Origin: Sphingomonas sp. BK345
GTDB lineage: Bacteria; Pseudomonadota; Alphaproteobacteria; Sphingomonadales; Sphingomonadaceae
Reading direction: 5' to 3'
Assembly: GCF_014193845.1 (NCBI RefSeq)
Contig: NZ_JACHZX010000003.1
Span: forward strand, 496,001 to 560,000
Length of the DNA stretch: 64,000 nucleotides
Shown here: one piece after another, positions 17,178-26,609 of the stretch
How positions within the stretch are numbered: the stretch's first letter is position 1
Layout of the letters: every line of letters starts with the position of its first letter
Program-made: the position numbers and the translations under genes
The notes under the pieces: generated by a model
The model's database searches: none
What the model saw: the letters and a program-made list of their open reading frames with translations, nothing else
Told to the model about the DNA's origin: nothing

Positions 17178-18259
17178 GCTCGTCCCGCTCGCACCGCCGC
17201 GTCGGCGCACGCGGCGAGCAGCGTCCCGGCCGAGCGCGTCCAGGAGAAATGCCCCACCCGCTCGCGCCCGTGCGCGGTCCGCTCAGCGCGCCAGTCGCCG
17301 GTGTCAGCGAGCGCGGTGCGCATCAGCGCGATAAGCGCGTCGCGGTCATGCGGGTCAAAATAGGCGGCAGCGTCGCCGCAGACCTCGCGGATCGGCGCGA
17401 TGTCGCTCGCCAGCACCGGGCAGTCGTTGCCGAACGCTTCCAGCGGCGGGATGCCGAAGCCCTCGTACAGGCTCGGAAAGATCAGCGCGCGGGCGCGCCG
17501 CAGCAGCGCCACGATCTCATGGTCGGAGAGCCGGCCGGCCAGGATGACCTGGCGCGGCGGCTGCGCCGCGCGCAGCGCGTATACGCCGGGATCGACCTGG
17601 CCGACCATCACCAGCTGCGCCGTCGCGGGCATCGCTGCCATCGCGGTGACCGGCAGCTGCAGGTTCTTGCTGTGCGTCTGGCTGCCCAAAGTGACGAAGA
17701 AGGGACGATCGGCGGCGAGGCCGAGTTTGGCGAAGATCCGCTCGTCCGCCGCGGTGACGAGATGCTCCGCCGAGTTGGGCGCGACGACGATCCCTGCCGC
17801 GTCCAGCCCGAGCCAGCGTACCAGCTCGCCGCGGGAGAAGTTGGAGACGGTGGCGATCGTGGCGGAATGTGCCAGCGCGCGGTCGATCAGCCGGTGCAGC
17901 AGCACGTAGCGGCGCGCGTAATTGCCGGGCAGGCGGTAGATCGCGGCGTCGTGGATCACCGCGACATGCGCGGGATGGCGGAAAGGGCCGCTCGCGGCGA
18001 GGCTGAGCGCGACGCCGTCGCGCGCGGCGCGGGCGAACTCGAGCTGCTCCCACAGATGCCCGTGCAGCCGCCCGTGCTCGACCTGTTCGATCGCGCGCAG
18101 CGGCAGCCGCGGCGCGCCGGGCGGCAGCAGCAATCGGCACGTCGCCGCGGTGGCACCCTCCGCCACCAGCGCGTCGAGCGCCAAAACGATCTGCGAGGCG
18201 TAGCGCTGGATCCCGGTCAGCGGCTGCTGCCGGAAGCGGCCGTTGATGTAGACGATCAT
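17174..18259 (-). CDS. Glycosyltransferase family 4
   Basis: A 361-residue GT-B enzyme. The N-terminal half opens with MIVYINGRFRQQPLTGIQRY, a signature of GT4 proteins acting in O-antigen/EPS synthesis. The C-terminal half has FVTLGSQTHSKNLQLPV and the E-x7-E site in PSLYEGFGIPPLEAFG (about 275-290). The start at 18259 is set by this conserved opening; the longer open frame upstream is inside the neighbouring gene and not family-like. It likely uses a nucleotide-hexose donor at the cytoplasmic face. It is coupled to the acyltransferase downstream. The 37-bp gap to the next upstream GT4 suggests one operon. Confidence 0.9.
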   Translation of the reverse strand: MIVYINGRFRQQPLTGIQRYASQIVLALDALVAEGATAATCRLLLPPGAPRLPLRAIEQVEHGRLHGHLWEQLEFARAARDGVALSLAASGPFRHPAHVAVIHDAAIYRLPGNYARRYVLLHRLIDRALAHSATIATVSNFSRGELVRWLGLDAAGIVVAPNSAEHLVTAADERIFAKLGLAADRPFFVTLGSQTHSKNLQLPVTAMAAMPATAQLVMVGQVDPGVYALRAAQPPRQVILAGRLSDHEIVALLRRARALIFPSLYEGFGIPPLEAFGNDCPVLASDIAPIREVCGDAAAYFDPHDRDALIALMRTALADTGDWRAERTAHGRERVGHFSWTRSAGTLLAACADAAVRAGRA

Positions 18260-18296
18260 CGCGCGCGGCCAGGTGCGACGGGCCGCGCGCGCCGGC

Positions 18297-19556
18297 TCAG
18301 CGGAAGGTGCCCGCCGCCGTGCCACGCGCCGCCAGCGCGGCCGCGACGAAGCGGGCGAAGGAATCGAGGAAGCGCTCGCGACTGAACGACAGCGCGTGGG
18401 TGCGGATCGCGGCGGCGTCGAAGCCGGCCTCGTCGCGCTCGAACGCCTCGATCGCGGCGACCAGGCTGTCGACGCTCTGCTCGGCGAAGTGCAGGCCGGA
18501 GAGGCCGGGCACCACCGTCTCGGTCGCGCCGCCTGAGGCATAAGCGATCACCGGCCGGCCCGAGGCCATCGCCTCCACCGGCGCGATGCCGAAATCCTCC
18601 TCGCCGGGCATCAGGAAGGCACGCGCGCGCGCGTAATAGCGCTTGAGCTCGGCGAAGGAGCATTGCCCGACGAACTCGATCGTCGGCCCGGCAAGCTTGC
18701 GCAGCGCCGCGGTCTCGGGCCCCTTGCCGGTGATCACTAGCCGGCGGCCGAGCCGGTTGCACGCTGCGATGGCGAGGTCGACGCGCTTGTATGAGACGTG
18801 GCGGCCGGTGATCAGGTAATAATCGTCGACCTCGGGCGAGGTGGCGAAATCGTCCACCTCGACGGGCGGATAGATCACCTCGGCGGGACGCCGATAGTAA
18901 CGCGCGATGCGGCTGGCGACGTAGCGCGAGTTGGCGACGAACCGGTCCACCCGCAACGCGCTGCCGACGTCCCACAGCCGCAAGCGCGGCACCGTGATCG
19001 ATAGCACCAGCCGCTTCAGCGCCGAGGCATCGCGGCGGTAATGATGGTACTGGTCCCACAGGTACCGCATCGGCGAGTGGCAGTAGCAGACGTGCACCGC
19101 ATTGAGCGGCGGCATGATCCCCTTGGCGGGGCCGGACTCGCTCGAGATGATCAGGTCATAGCCGTCGAGATCGAGGTTCTCGAGCGCCATCGGCGCGACC
19201 GGCAGCAGCGAGCGGTGGAAGCGTGAGGCGCCCGGGATCTTCTGCAGGAAGCTGGTGCGCAGCCGCTCGTCGGGCACGATCGTGCGCGAGTAGTCGGGAT
19301 CGGCCACCAGCGTGTGGACGACCGCCTGCGGGAAGATCCGCAGCATCGTCTTGACGACATTCTCGCCGCCGCCTGGACCGACCAGCCAATAGTGGACGAT
19401 CGCGACGCGCAGCCCGGCGAACTGCGCGCGCCACTCGGCCTCGTCACGCAGCGGTGTAATCTGCGAGGCGGCGTCGACGGGCGCGGCCGCGATCGCCGGG
19501 GTCGCGATGATCTCGCCCTCGATCGTCATCACGCTCGCATCCTGCTGTCGCCCCAT
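18297..19556 (-). CDS. Glycosyltransferase family 4
   Basis: A 419-residue GT-B protein. VAIVHYWLVGPGGGENVV (about 50-67) opens the acceptor domain, and CYCHSPMRYLWDQYH is a strongly conserved segment of the WbaZ-like group. The donor domain has YLITGRHVSYKRVDLAI and the E-x7-E motif in PGEEDFGIAPVEAMASG. The start is placed at the ATG at 19556 because GGAGGT lies just upstream; the frame also extends to a TTG at 19610. The first 45 residues before the fold are Ala-rich and not typical of the family. It likely adds mannose or a related sugar, by family resemblance only. Confidence 0.88.
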   Translation of the reverse strand: MGRQQDASVMTIEGEIIATPAIAAAPVDAASQITPLRDEAEWRAQFAGLRVAIVHYWLVGPGGGENVVKTMLRIFPQAVVHTLVADPDYSRTIVPDERLRTSFLQKIPGASRFHRSLLPVAPMALENLDLDGYDLIISSESGPAKGIMPPLNAVHVCYCHSPMRYLWDQYHHYRRDASALKRLVLSITVPRLRLWDVGSALRVDRFVANSRYVASRIARYYRRPAEVIYPPVEVDDFATSPEVDDYYLITGRHVSYKRVDLAIAACNRLGRRLVITGKGPETAALRKLAGPTIEFVGQCSFAELKRYYARARAFLMPGEEDFGIAPVEAMASGRPVIAYASGGATETVVPGLSGLHFAEQSVDSLVAAIEAFERDEAGFDAAAIRTHALSFSRERFLDSFARFVAAALAARGTAAGTFR

Positions 19557-19606
19557 CCACACCTCCGGCGCGGCACCTATCGCAGGTGCAGCGCGAGATT
19601 GCACGA

Positions 19607-20809
19607 TCAAAGCCGTGCGCCGACGACCTTTTCGTAGATGGCGAGCGTTCGCGCCGCGACCGTGTCCGGGTCATAGTCGCGGCGGTCGACGGCCCAGCGC
19701 GCGCGGATCGCGCGGCGCAGCGCTGCGTCGTCGCGGACGCGCGCGACCGCGGCGCGGATCGTCTCGGGTTCGGCCGGTTCGACGATCAGCCCGCGCGTGC
19801 CCTGGCCGACCATCTCCGGTAGGCCGCCGCGCGCCGACACGATCGGGATCGCGCCGTGAATGCCCGCTTCGAACGCCACTCGGCCGGACGGTTCGTCCCA
19901 CAGCGAGGGCACGATCACGGCGTCGACCGTGGCGTAAAATTCGTCGGCTTCTCCGACACCTAGGAAGGTCACCGGGAGGTCGCCCGCGGCCGCGCGCAGG
20001 CGCTCGACATAGGCCGGCACGCCCGTCCCGCCGATCCGCAGCCGCCAGTGCGCGGTGGGCATAGCGCGCAGCGCCAACAGCAACGCCTCCACGCCCTTCT
20101 CGGGGGAGAGACGGCCGAAATAGCCGAGCGTCACGCGCGGCGGGTCGAGCAGATCCGGCCGCACCGGCAGCGGGTGCCGGGGGCGATATCCGCCCGCGAG
20201 GATCGTGTGCGGGGTGGCGCGCGGGAAGACCGTGGCGGCCGAGTGCGTCGCCGCGATGCGGTCGCTGACGTAGATGATTTCCTGTACCAATCCGGTACGG
20301 CGCCGCGACGGCGCGAGCGCGAGCGCGCGACAGTCGCGACACACACCCGCGCAATTGGCGCCGCCGCGGCGATGGCCCGAGTTCAGGCACATCAGATAAT
20401 AGTCGCTGACCCGGTGGACGATTGGCACGCGCTCGGCGGCGGCAACGCGCCAAATGGCGGTGCCGATCCCCGCCATCACATGCGTGTTGACGACGTCGGG
20501 CCGGAAGGCACGGAGCACCCGGCAATAGTCGCTCGCCATCGTGTCGCCGAGCCGATCGATCAGATGCCAGGCGAGTCGCCGCGGTGCCGACTGCTCGCCG
20601 CGCGCGTAGAGGTTGCGCAGCCGCAGCCGATATTCGGATACACCGGTCGCGGCGTGGACGCCCTCGTGCGCGCGGTCATCGACGCTGAGCACCGCCACCG
20701 CGTGGCCGCGCGCCTGTAGGGCGGTCGCCAGCTGCGCGACCGACACCTGCGCACCGCCGCGCACCTCCGGCGCCGGAAAATAGTTCCGTGAGACGAGGAG
20801 GACGCGCAT
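19607..20809 (-). CDS. Glycosyltransferase family 4
   Basis: A 400-residue GT-B enzyme. MRVLLVSRNYFPAPEVRGGAQ opens the first Rossmann domain with the glycine loop. A four-cysteine insertion in the middle (CLNSGHRRGGANCAGVCRDC) is common in one GT4 subgroup and may bind a metal or shape the acceptor site. LGYFGRLSPEKGVEALL begins the donor domain and PSLWDEPSGRVAFEAG contains E-x7-E. It is the first gene of a leftward run of four (three GT4 and/or acyltransferase genes follow to 16638), facing the rightward polymerase gene at 20951. Confidence 0.9.
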   Translation of the reverse strand: MRVLLVSRNYFPAPEVRGGAQVSVAQLATALQARGHAVAVLSVDDRAHEGVHAATGVSEYRLRLRNLYARGEQSAPRRLAWHLIDRLGDTMASDYCRVLRAFRPDVVNTHVMAGIGTAIWRVAAAERVPIVHRVSDYYLMCLNSGHRRGGANCAGVCRDCRALALAPSRRRTGLVQEIIYVSDRIAATHSAATVFPRATPHTILAGGYRPRHPLPVRPDLLDPPRVTLGYFGRLSPEKGVEALLLALRAMPTAHWRLRIGGTGVPAYVERLRAAAGDLPVTFLGVGEADEFYATVDAVIVPSLWDEPSGRVAFEAGIHGAIPIVSARGGLPEMVGQGTRGLIVEPAEPETIRAAVARVRDDAALRRAIRARWAVDRRDYDPDTVAARTLAIYEKVVGARL

Positions 20810-20950
20810 GAGGGGTGAGGGCGCTCCTGCGAAGGGCGGTGGGCGCCCCGATCGGGTGTAGACCGCGACCGCGGGCTGTCAACCGACTGACACGGCGTTG
20901 CATCCGTGCGGGCGAGCCGGTAGCCAGACGTGAGCTGGAACGGGGCGGCG
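20810..20950. promoter_or_regulatory. Divergent intergenic region between GT4 and second polymerase
   Basis: This 141-bp gap separates two divergent gene runs and should carry both promoters. The segment around 20857-20900 (GTGTAGACCG and TTGCATCCG) is the only part with moderate AT content. No confident promoter could be placed. Confidence 0.4.
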
Positions 20951-22306
20951 ATGACCGAGAGGCGCGTGATCAGCGCGGCGCGACCAAGCGCCCCGTCATC
21001 CCGGCCGCCAGACGCGGTGGCGCGGGCGGGAGCGAGCGCCTCGTTCCGCGGCTGGTCCACCGGCGTGGCGCGGGGCGAGCGGGTGCGGCTGGCGGTCGGC
21101 TGGGCGACGATCATCCTGGTCTATCGTCAGACCTTCGCCGCACCGATCCGCGCTTTCGTGCCGATCCTCTGGTACGTTCCCGACGTGGTGATGGCGGCTG
21201 CGCTGGGCGCGATCGTGGTGGTGGGGTTGCGGGCCAAGGTGATCCCGGTGCTGGTGAATGTGGTCGCGCTGGCGGTGCTGGTGCTCTACGCCGCGCTCAA
21301 CAACCCCGGCTTCGCGGTGGCGCTCGCGGTACGCGGGCTCGGCTATATGCTGCTGGCCTTCTTCGCGGGGTTGGGCGTGCGACGCGGCGACCGGCTGCTG
21401 CCGCTCGCGCTCGTCGTCGCGGCGGGCTGCGCGATCCTCGGCGTCGTCTACGACGCGCTCTATACCGTGCCCTGGGCCGACACCGCCTTCGAGGGGTTTG
21501 GCGGCACCGGCGAGGCGGCGCGCGAATGGTCGCAGAACGGCGCCCGGCGGCTGTCCGGCCTCGGTATCGCCTCGACCGACACGTCGGTGATCATCGCCGC
21601 GGGTGCGCTGACCGCGTTCGGACTGGCGCGCAATCGGGTCCGCCCGGCCAACCTCGCCTTCGCTGCGGCCGCGGTGGCCGCGCTGCTGCTGACGACGCAG
21701 AAGGCGACCGCGGGCTGGTTGATCGTCACCGCCGCAGTCGCCTATGGCGCGCCGCTGCTGATGCTGCGCGACGGCGGCTTCGCGGCGGCGCGCTGGCTGC
21801 GCTGGCTCGGCGTGGCGGGGCTGGTGGCGGGGATGCTCGTGCCACCGGTGCTCGCCGGCGCCAGCGTGAGCGGCGCGCTCCACGTCGACGCCGCGACGAT
21901 CGACCAGCGCCTCAACGAGGTGTGGCCGCGCGTGTTGCCGCACCTGTTCGAGCTGCCCCAAGTGCTGCTCGGTCACGGACTGGGCGGAGTTGGCCCGCTC
22001 TCCGGACGACCCGAGCTGGCGCTGATCGACAACATGTTCCTGTTCACCGCGCTCAGCGTGGGTCTGCCCGCGGCGCTGGCACTGTTCCTGATCGCCGGCC
22101 GCGCGCTGCTGTTCGCGCCGGCGCGCGACCCGGTCGACTTCGCCGCGCTGGCGATCGTCGCTTTGCTCGCGCTCAACGGCATCACCGCCAATATCGTCGT
22201 CGCGGGCGCGGTGGCGAGCATCTACCTCGGCTACGGCATCGGCTGCCTGCTTCGCCCGACGCGGCGCGCGCGCGCGGCGCCGAGCGGCGCGAGCGCGGCC
22301 GACTAG
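20951..22306 (+). CDS. Polymerase/O-antigen ligase-like membrane protein, second of four
   Basis: A 451-residue membrane protein with about ten hydrophobic segments after a 45-residue basic N-terminus. A long extracytoplasmic loop around residues 290-345 contains LLGHGLGGVGP, the Gly-rich motif seen near the active loop of O-antigen ligase/polymerase proteins. The start used is ATG at 20951; an in-frame GTG lies at 20930. It is the first gene of a rightward trio (polymerase, pyruvyl transferase, flippase) with gaps of 3 bp and a 4-bp overlap. This strongly suggests a dedicated assembly set. Confidence 0.78.
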   Translation: MTERRVISAARPSAPSSRPPDAVARAGASASFRGWSTGVARGERVRLAVGWATIILVYRQTFAAPIRAFVPILWYVPDVVMAAALGAIVVVGLRAKVIPVLVNVVALAVLVLYAALNNPGFAVALAVRGLGYMLLAFFAGLGVRRGDRLLPLALVVAAGCAILGVVYDALYTVPWADTAFEGFGGTGEAAREWSQNGARRLSGLGIASTDTSVIIAAGALTAFGLARNRVRPANLAFAAAAVAALLLTTQKATAGWLIVTAAVAYGAPLLMLRDGGFAAARWLRWLGVAGLVAGMLVPPVLAGASVSGALHVDAATIDQRLNEVWPRVLPHLFELPQVLLGHGLGGVGPLSGRPELALIDNMFLFTALSVGLPAALALFLIAGRALLFAPARDPVDFAALAIVALLALNGITANIVVAGAVASIYLGYGIGCLLRPTRRARAAPSGASAAD

Positions 22307-22309
22307 CAG

Positions 22310-23446
22310 ATGGTGCGATCGCGCCAGAGTCCTGACGGCGCGCGCGCGCCGGTAGTGACGATCTGTGGCGTCGCCGGGCACAACCGCGGCGACGACGCGA
22401 TCGCGCTGGCGCTGGTGGCAGGGCTGCGCGCGCGCGTCCCGGACATGCAGGCGCGTGTGGCGATGCTCCGGCTCGGCGCGATCCTGCCCGCGCCCGGACT
22501 CACCCCCTTCCTCGCGGTGCGGCGCCGCCCTGTCGGGCTGGCCGCGCTCGCGCGCTCGATCGCCGCGGCAGACCTGGTGATCCTCGGCGGCGGTTCAGTG
22601 ATCCAGGACAAGTTCGGCGGCGGGCGAGTCACGGGCGTGCTCGGCTATAGCTGGATGGTGGCGCGGCTGGCGCGGCTGTTCGGGCGCGCGCTGATCACCG
22701 CGCCGATCGGTGTCGACGCGCTCGCCACCGCGCCGGCGCGGCGCATCGCCGCCGAGCTGCTCGCGCCGGCGCGCGCGATCACGGTGCGCGACATCCGCTC
22801 GCTTGCCGAGGTGACCGCGCTGCTCGCTGGGCGGGCCGCTCCGGCGCCGGTGCTCGCGTGCGACCCCGCCTTCGCCTTCGCCGGCGCGCCACCTCGTCGC
22901 GCGGGACCGGTCGTGCTCGCGCCCGCTTTCGAGGGCGAGTGCGACATGCGCGTCGCCGCCATCTTCGCGCGTGTCGCTGCGCTCGCGGTCGCCCGGCTCG
23001 ACCGCGACGTCGTGATCGTGGCGATGGACGAGCGCGACGCCGCCGCGGTCGAGGCGGTGGCGGCGGCGGTGCCCGCGTCGGCGCGCGCGCGGGTGAGCAT
23101 GGTGAGTCCCGCGACGCTCGACGCGACGCTGACGGTCCTCCACGGCGCGGCGGCACTGATCGCGATGCGGCTCCACGCCATGATCCTATGCTACGCCGCC
23201 GCCCCGATCGCCTGCCTCAGCCGTACCACCAAGACCGATGCGTTCATGGCGGATTACGCCGTCCCCGGCACAGCCCTACACGGCGCCGACATCGAGACGA
23301 TCGCGGCGTTGCTGGTCGAGGCGGTGGCGCAGTGGCCACAGCGCGTAACACAGGCGGCGATCCTGGCCGAACGCCGCGCGCTGCTCGACGCTTACTATGA
23401 CGAGGCTGCCACGCTGCTGGTGCGCGCCACGGCGACGCGACGGTGA
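22310..23446 (+). CDS. Polysaccharide pyruvyl transferase family protein
   Basis: A 378-residue protein with the features of the pyruvyl transferase family (CsaB/WcaK type): an N-terminal GVAGHNRGDDAI, the strongly conserved LVILGGGSVIQD at about 86-97 and, late in the chain, AALIAMRLHAMILCYAAAP with the catalytic-region RLH. Such enzymes transfer pyruvate from phosphoenolpyruvate to a sugar in the repeat unit and so add negative charge. It lies between polymerase and flippase genes, which indicates that the polysaccharide made by this module is probably pyruvylated. Its stop overlaps the GTG start of the flippase. Confidence 0.88.
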   Translation: MVRSRQSPDGARAPVVTICGVAGHNRGDDAIALALVAGLRARVPDMQARVAMLRLGAILPAPGLTPFLAVRRRPVGLAALARSIAAADLVILGGGSVIQDKFGGGRVTGVLGYSWMVARLARLFGRALITAPIGVDALATAPARRIAAELLAPARAITVRDIRSLAEVTALLAGRAAPAPVLACDPAFAFAGAPPRRAGPVVLAPAFEGECDMRVAAIFARVAALAVARLDRDVVIVAMDERDAAAVEAVAAAVPASARARVSMVSPATLDATLTVLHGAAALIAMRLHAMILCYAAAPIACLSRTTKTDAFMADYAVPGTALHGADIETIAALLVEAVAQWPQRVTQAAILAERRALLDAYYDEAATLLVRATATRR

Positions 23447-24906
23447 GCGCGCGCGGGAACGCCGCGATCGTCACCGCCGCCACGGTGATCGGCAGCGGGC
23501 TCAACTTCGCCGCGACGTTGCTGTGGACTCGGCTGCTCGAGCCGAGCGCCTTCGGAATTTACGCGCTGGTCTCGGCTGCGGCGGTGCTGCTCAACGGCAT
23601 GCTGTTCGAGTGGCTGCGGCTGGTCGCAGCGCGGACGCTGTACGATCCCGCCGCCGCCCGCGGCATCGACCCGACGCGCGCCGATGCCGTGGTGGCGCTT
23701 TACGCCGGGGTGGTCGCGCTGTTCGTCGCCGCGGTGGCGGTGCTCTCGCTGCTCGACGTGGGGGTCGCCGGCGTGGCGGCGCGCTGGTGGCCGGTGCTCG
23801 CGGGCTTCGCGCTGACCGAGATGGCGCTGACGCTGCTGCAGACCGTGCAGCGGCTGCGGATGCGCGCCTGGGGCTATTTCTGGAATGCGGTCGCGCGCTC
23901 GCTGCTGGCGCTGCTGCTCGGCGTCGCGCTGGTGGTGGGAGCGGGCATGGGGGCGCGCGGCGCGCTGCTCGGCATCGTGGTGGCGCAAGGGGTGGTGGCG
24001 GCGGTGAGCGCGCTGGCGGACCCGCTGTGGCGCGCGGTGCGGCCGTGGCGCGCGGCGCGCGCGCCGGTCGCGGCGGCGCTGCGGCTCGGCTATCCCTTGG
24101 TCGCGAGCTGTGCCCTGGCCTATGCGGCGAGCTTCGCCGATCGCTTTCTGCTCGGCGCGACACTGGGTGCCGATGCGGTCGGCCTCTATGCCGCGCCCGT
24201 CGACCTGCTCCAGAAGACCTTGGTCTTCCTCATGATGACGATCAACCTTACCGGTTATCCCACGCTGGTGCGCGCCTATGAGGAGCGCGGTGCCGCCGCG
24301 GCGCGCGCGGTGTTGCAGAGCAATCTCGAGCTTCAGCTCGGGCTCGGCTTGCCCGCCGCCATGGGGTTGGCGGTGCTGGCGCCGGGGATCGTCGCGCTGC
24401 TGCTCGGCCCCGCCTTCCGAACGGAGGGAGCGCGATTGCTACCGCTGATCGCCGCCGCGGCGCTGCTGCGCTGCCTCGTCACCTTCCACCTGATGATGGC
24501 CTTCCAGGTGACGCGACGGATGGCGTGGATGATCGTGCCGCCGCTCGCCACTTTGGTGGTGCTCGTCCCGGCCGGGCTGGCCGGGGCGCGCTGGGCCGGG
24601 CTGCCCGGGATGGCGCTGGCGGCGCTGGCGGCGCAGGCGGCGAGCTTCGCCGCGGGCGCGCTGCTCGCGAAGCGCGCGTTGCCGCTGCGGATGGTGACGC
24701 CGACGACCGCGCGGATCGCGCTCGCGGCGAGCGCCATGGGACTGGTGCTCGCGCCCTTCCGTGCCCGCACTGACGCTGGCGCGACGATCGCGCTGGTCGC
24801 GGCGGGCGGCGCGCTCTACGTCGCGCTGCTGCTATGGCTACGCGTGCCCGCGGCGACCCGGACCGCCGCCGCGATGCTCGACGGGGTGCGGCGCACGCGG
24901 CCGTGA
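23443..24906 (+). CDS. Oligosaccharide flippase (Wzx/MOP type), second of four
   Basis: A 487-residue membrane protein with about twelve to fourteen helices. ARGNAAIVTAATVIGSGLNFAATLLWTRLLEP is the usual start of the polysaccharide-synthase/Wzx family, and a central FADRFLLGATLGADAVGLYAA segment is also characteristic. The GTG start at 23443 overlaps the preceding stop (GTGA), so it should be translated with the pyruvyl transferase. It is the last gene before a bidirectional hairpin at 24956-24978. Confidence 0.9.
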   Translation: MSARGNAAIVTAATVIGSGLNFAATLLWTRLLEPSAFGIYALVSAAAVLLNGMLFEWLRLVAARTLYDPAAARGIDPTRADAVVALYAGVVALFVAAVAVLSLLDVGVAGVAARWWPVLAGFALTEMALTLLQTVQRLRMRAWGYFWNAVARSLLALLLGVALVVGAGMGARGALLGIVVAQGVVAAVSALADPLWRAVRPWRAARAPVAAALRLGYPLVASCALAYAASFADRFLLGATLGADAVGLYAAPVDLLQKTLVFLMMTINLTGYPTLVRAYEERGAAAARAVLQSNLELQLGLGLPAAMGLAVLAPGIVALLLGPAFRTEGARLLPLIAAAALLRCLVTFHLMMAFQVTRRMAWMIVPPLATLVVLVPAGLAGARWAGLPGMALAALAAQAASFAAGALLAKRALPLRMVTPTTARIALAASAMGLVLAPFRARTDAGATIALVAAGGALYVALLLWLRVPAATRTAAAMLDGVRRTRP

Positions 24907-24955
24907 CGGCCGCACGTGACCGCCGGTGCGCAGCCCTCTACGCCCAAACGAGAAC

Positions 24956-24978
24956 GGCGCCGCCCTCAGGGCGGCGCC
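24956..24978. terminator. Perfect GC-rich hairpin between convergent genes
   Basis: GGCGCCGCCC (24956-24965), loop TCA, then GGGCGGCGCC (24969-24978) form a perfect 10-bp stem. It lies between the ends of the rightward flippase gene and the leftward sugar transferase gene. On the minus strand it is followed by GTTCTCGTTT, so it is a good terminator candidate in that direction and could work in both. Confidence 0.75.
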
Positions 24979-25008
24979 GCTCGCAGGCTCAGCGATCGGT
25001 CAACGGTA

Positions 25009-25698
25009 TCAGTACGACCCGCGCTGGAACAGCACGCTCGGCACCGTGTACGCCATGATCTTGACGTTCATCGCGCACGAGCGCGCGCGGCTGTACGTCA
25101 CGTCATAGGCGACGCGGCGGCGGTAGGACACGTCGTTGCGGCCACCGACCTGCCACAATCCGGTGATGCCCGGGCGCACCGCGCAATAATGCTCGAAATA
25201 GCGGCCGTAGCGCGCGATCTCGCCGACCACGATCGGGCGCGGCCCGACGAGGCTCATCTCGCCGCGCACGACGTTGATCAGCTGGGGCAGCTCGTCGAGG
25301 CTGGTCTTGCGCAGGAACTTGCCGATGCCGATCACGCGCGGGTCGTCGCGCAGCTTGTGGTCGCGCTCCCACTCCTCGCGCGCCTCGGCGCTGGTCTCGA
25401 GCAGGTTGCGCAGGCGCGCGTCGGCGTCGACCACCATCGAGCGGAACTTGAGGCACGGGAAGGCACGCCCGCCGCGACCGATGCGCTGGTGCGCGAAGAT
25501 GATCGGGCCGGGATCCAGGATGTAGATCACCGCCGCGATGATCAGCATCAGCGGCGCCAGGATGATCAGCGCGATCACCGCCAGCGTGACGTCGAGCGTA
25601 CGGCTCGCCATGTCGTCGATCCGACGCAGGTTGAACCCGTCCTCGCGGGGATCCACGTCGCTGCGGGGCACCGACGCGGTGATAGTCGCTTCATGCAC
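25009..25698 (-). CDS. Priming sugar transferase (undecaprenyl-phosphate sugar phosphotransferase)
   Basis: A 229-residue monotopic phosphoglycosyl transferase. One hydrophobic segment (about 34-60) precedes the catalytic domain, which has CLKFRSMVVDADARL, TSLDELPQLINVVRGEMSLVGPRP and RPGITGLWQVGGRN. These are the hallmark motifs of the bacterial sugar transferase family. It moves hexose-1-phosphate from UDP-sugar to undecaprenyl phosphate, the first committed step. Unlike WcaJ/GumD it lacks the four-helix N-terminal domain. The start is GTG at 25698, with AGGGAG eight bases upstream. It is the only priming enzyme seen in the window. Confidence 0.93.
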   Translation of the reverse strand: MHEATITASVPRSDVDPREDGFNLRRIDDMASRTLDVTLAVIALIILAPLMLIIAAVIYILDPGPIIFAHQRIGRGGRAFPCLKFRSMVVDADARLRNLLETSAEAREEWERDHKLRDDPRVIGIGKFLRKTSLDELPQLINVVRGEMSLVGPRPIVVGEIARYGRYFEHYCAVRPGITGLWQVGGRNDVSYRRRVAYDVTYSRARSCAMNVKIMAYTVPSVLFQRGSY

Positions 25699-25993
25699 GA
25701 AGATCGCTCCCTAACGATACGCTGCAACGCAACATTAGGTTATTTGGTCGTTAATGTAACCCCGAAGGTGCAGCGGCTCGTCTCGAATCCCGGCGCGATC
25801 GTCGCAGCTTGTACCGATGCGGTACGGTCAAGCCTCAGCAATCAGTAGTAAAACCCTACCGATCCCGCGCTTTTTTCCAATGAAGTGGTGGCAATAGGGA
25901 TTATTATCCGTCGCTGCGCGACGCGGGCGCGACTCGGCGTTCGCCTTCGCTGAAGCGAGCGCAGAGGGGGTAATCCTGCTGCGCTGCGGCGGA
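25699..25993. promoter_or_regulatory. Upstream region of the priming transferase
   Basis: A 295-bp gap with a clearly more AT-rich zone (25725-25760 and 25840-25910), which suits a promoter for the leftward sugar transferase. The short stretches TTATTTGGTCGTTAATGTAAC and GGGATTATTATCC stand out. No operator could be assigned and no reading frame looks coding. Confidence 0.45.
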
Positions 25994-26461
25994 TCAGAAG
26001 AGCGCGACGGCGACCCGCGCGATCAGCGCCCAGAGCAGCGCCGAGCTGCCGACGATCACCCCCAGCCGGACCGCGCCGGGCAGCTTCTGGATCTCGGGCT
26101 CGGCGAACGGCGCCTCCAGCGGCGCCGAGGAGGTGAGCTGGATCACGGTGTCGTTCCGGAAGGCGCTCGCGACCACCGAACGACTGACCGGCTCGGCGAA
26201 CTCGCAGCCATAGCCACCCGGCACCTGGCGTACCACCCGCGCCATCGCCCGCCCGTGGCCGGCGAGGCCGATCGTCACCGTGCTGCCGATCGCGAGCCGC
26301 GAGTCGGTGGTGACGCTGAAGCCCGTCTCCGACAGGTCGGCGACGTAGACGTCGTGCGCGCCGCGATCGCCGCGCAGCGTCGACGGCTGGTTGATCGGCT
26401 GGCGCTCGGCACCGCGGCGATCGTCATTGTCCTCGTTCACCATCACTGCGTGGAGCAGCAT
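25994..26461 (-). CDS. PilZ domain protein with C-terminal membrane helix
   Basis: A 155-residue protein. DRRGAERQPIN near residues 14-24 carries the arginine-rich start of a PilZ c-di-GMP site (RxxxR), and VYVADLSETGFSVTT (about 38-52) matches the second motif (D/NxSxxG). One hydrophobic helix (about 133-153) ends the protein. It probably senses c-di-GMP at the inner membrane. Its place beside the priming transferase suggests control of polysaccharide synthesis, but no direct evidence links them. AAAGGG seven bases upstream of the ATG supports the start at 26461. Confidence 0.85.
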   Translation of the reverse strand: MLLHAVMVNEDNDDRRGAERQPINQPSTLRGDRGAHDVYVADLSETGFSVTTDSRLAIGSTVTIGLAGHGRAMARVVRQVPGGYGCEFAEPVSRSVVASAFRNDTVIQLTSSAPLEAPFAEPEIQKLPGAVRLGVIVGSSALLWALIARVAVALF

Positions 26462-26609
26462 CGTCGCACCCTTTCGATCAGCTGTGCGAGGAGTAGCGGT
26501 GACGCGCCTACTATCGAGTTAACCGACGCCGCCGCATCAGGGCGGAAGAGCCGGATTCAGCGGCTATTTCGCCTATCGTGGTAAACATCGTTCTAACCAT
26601 CAGCCTCGC

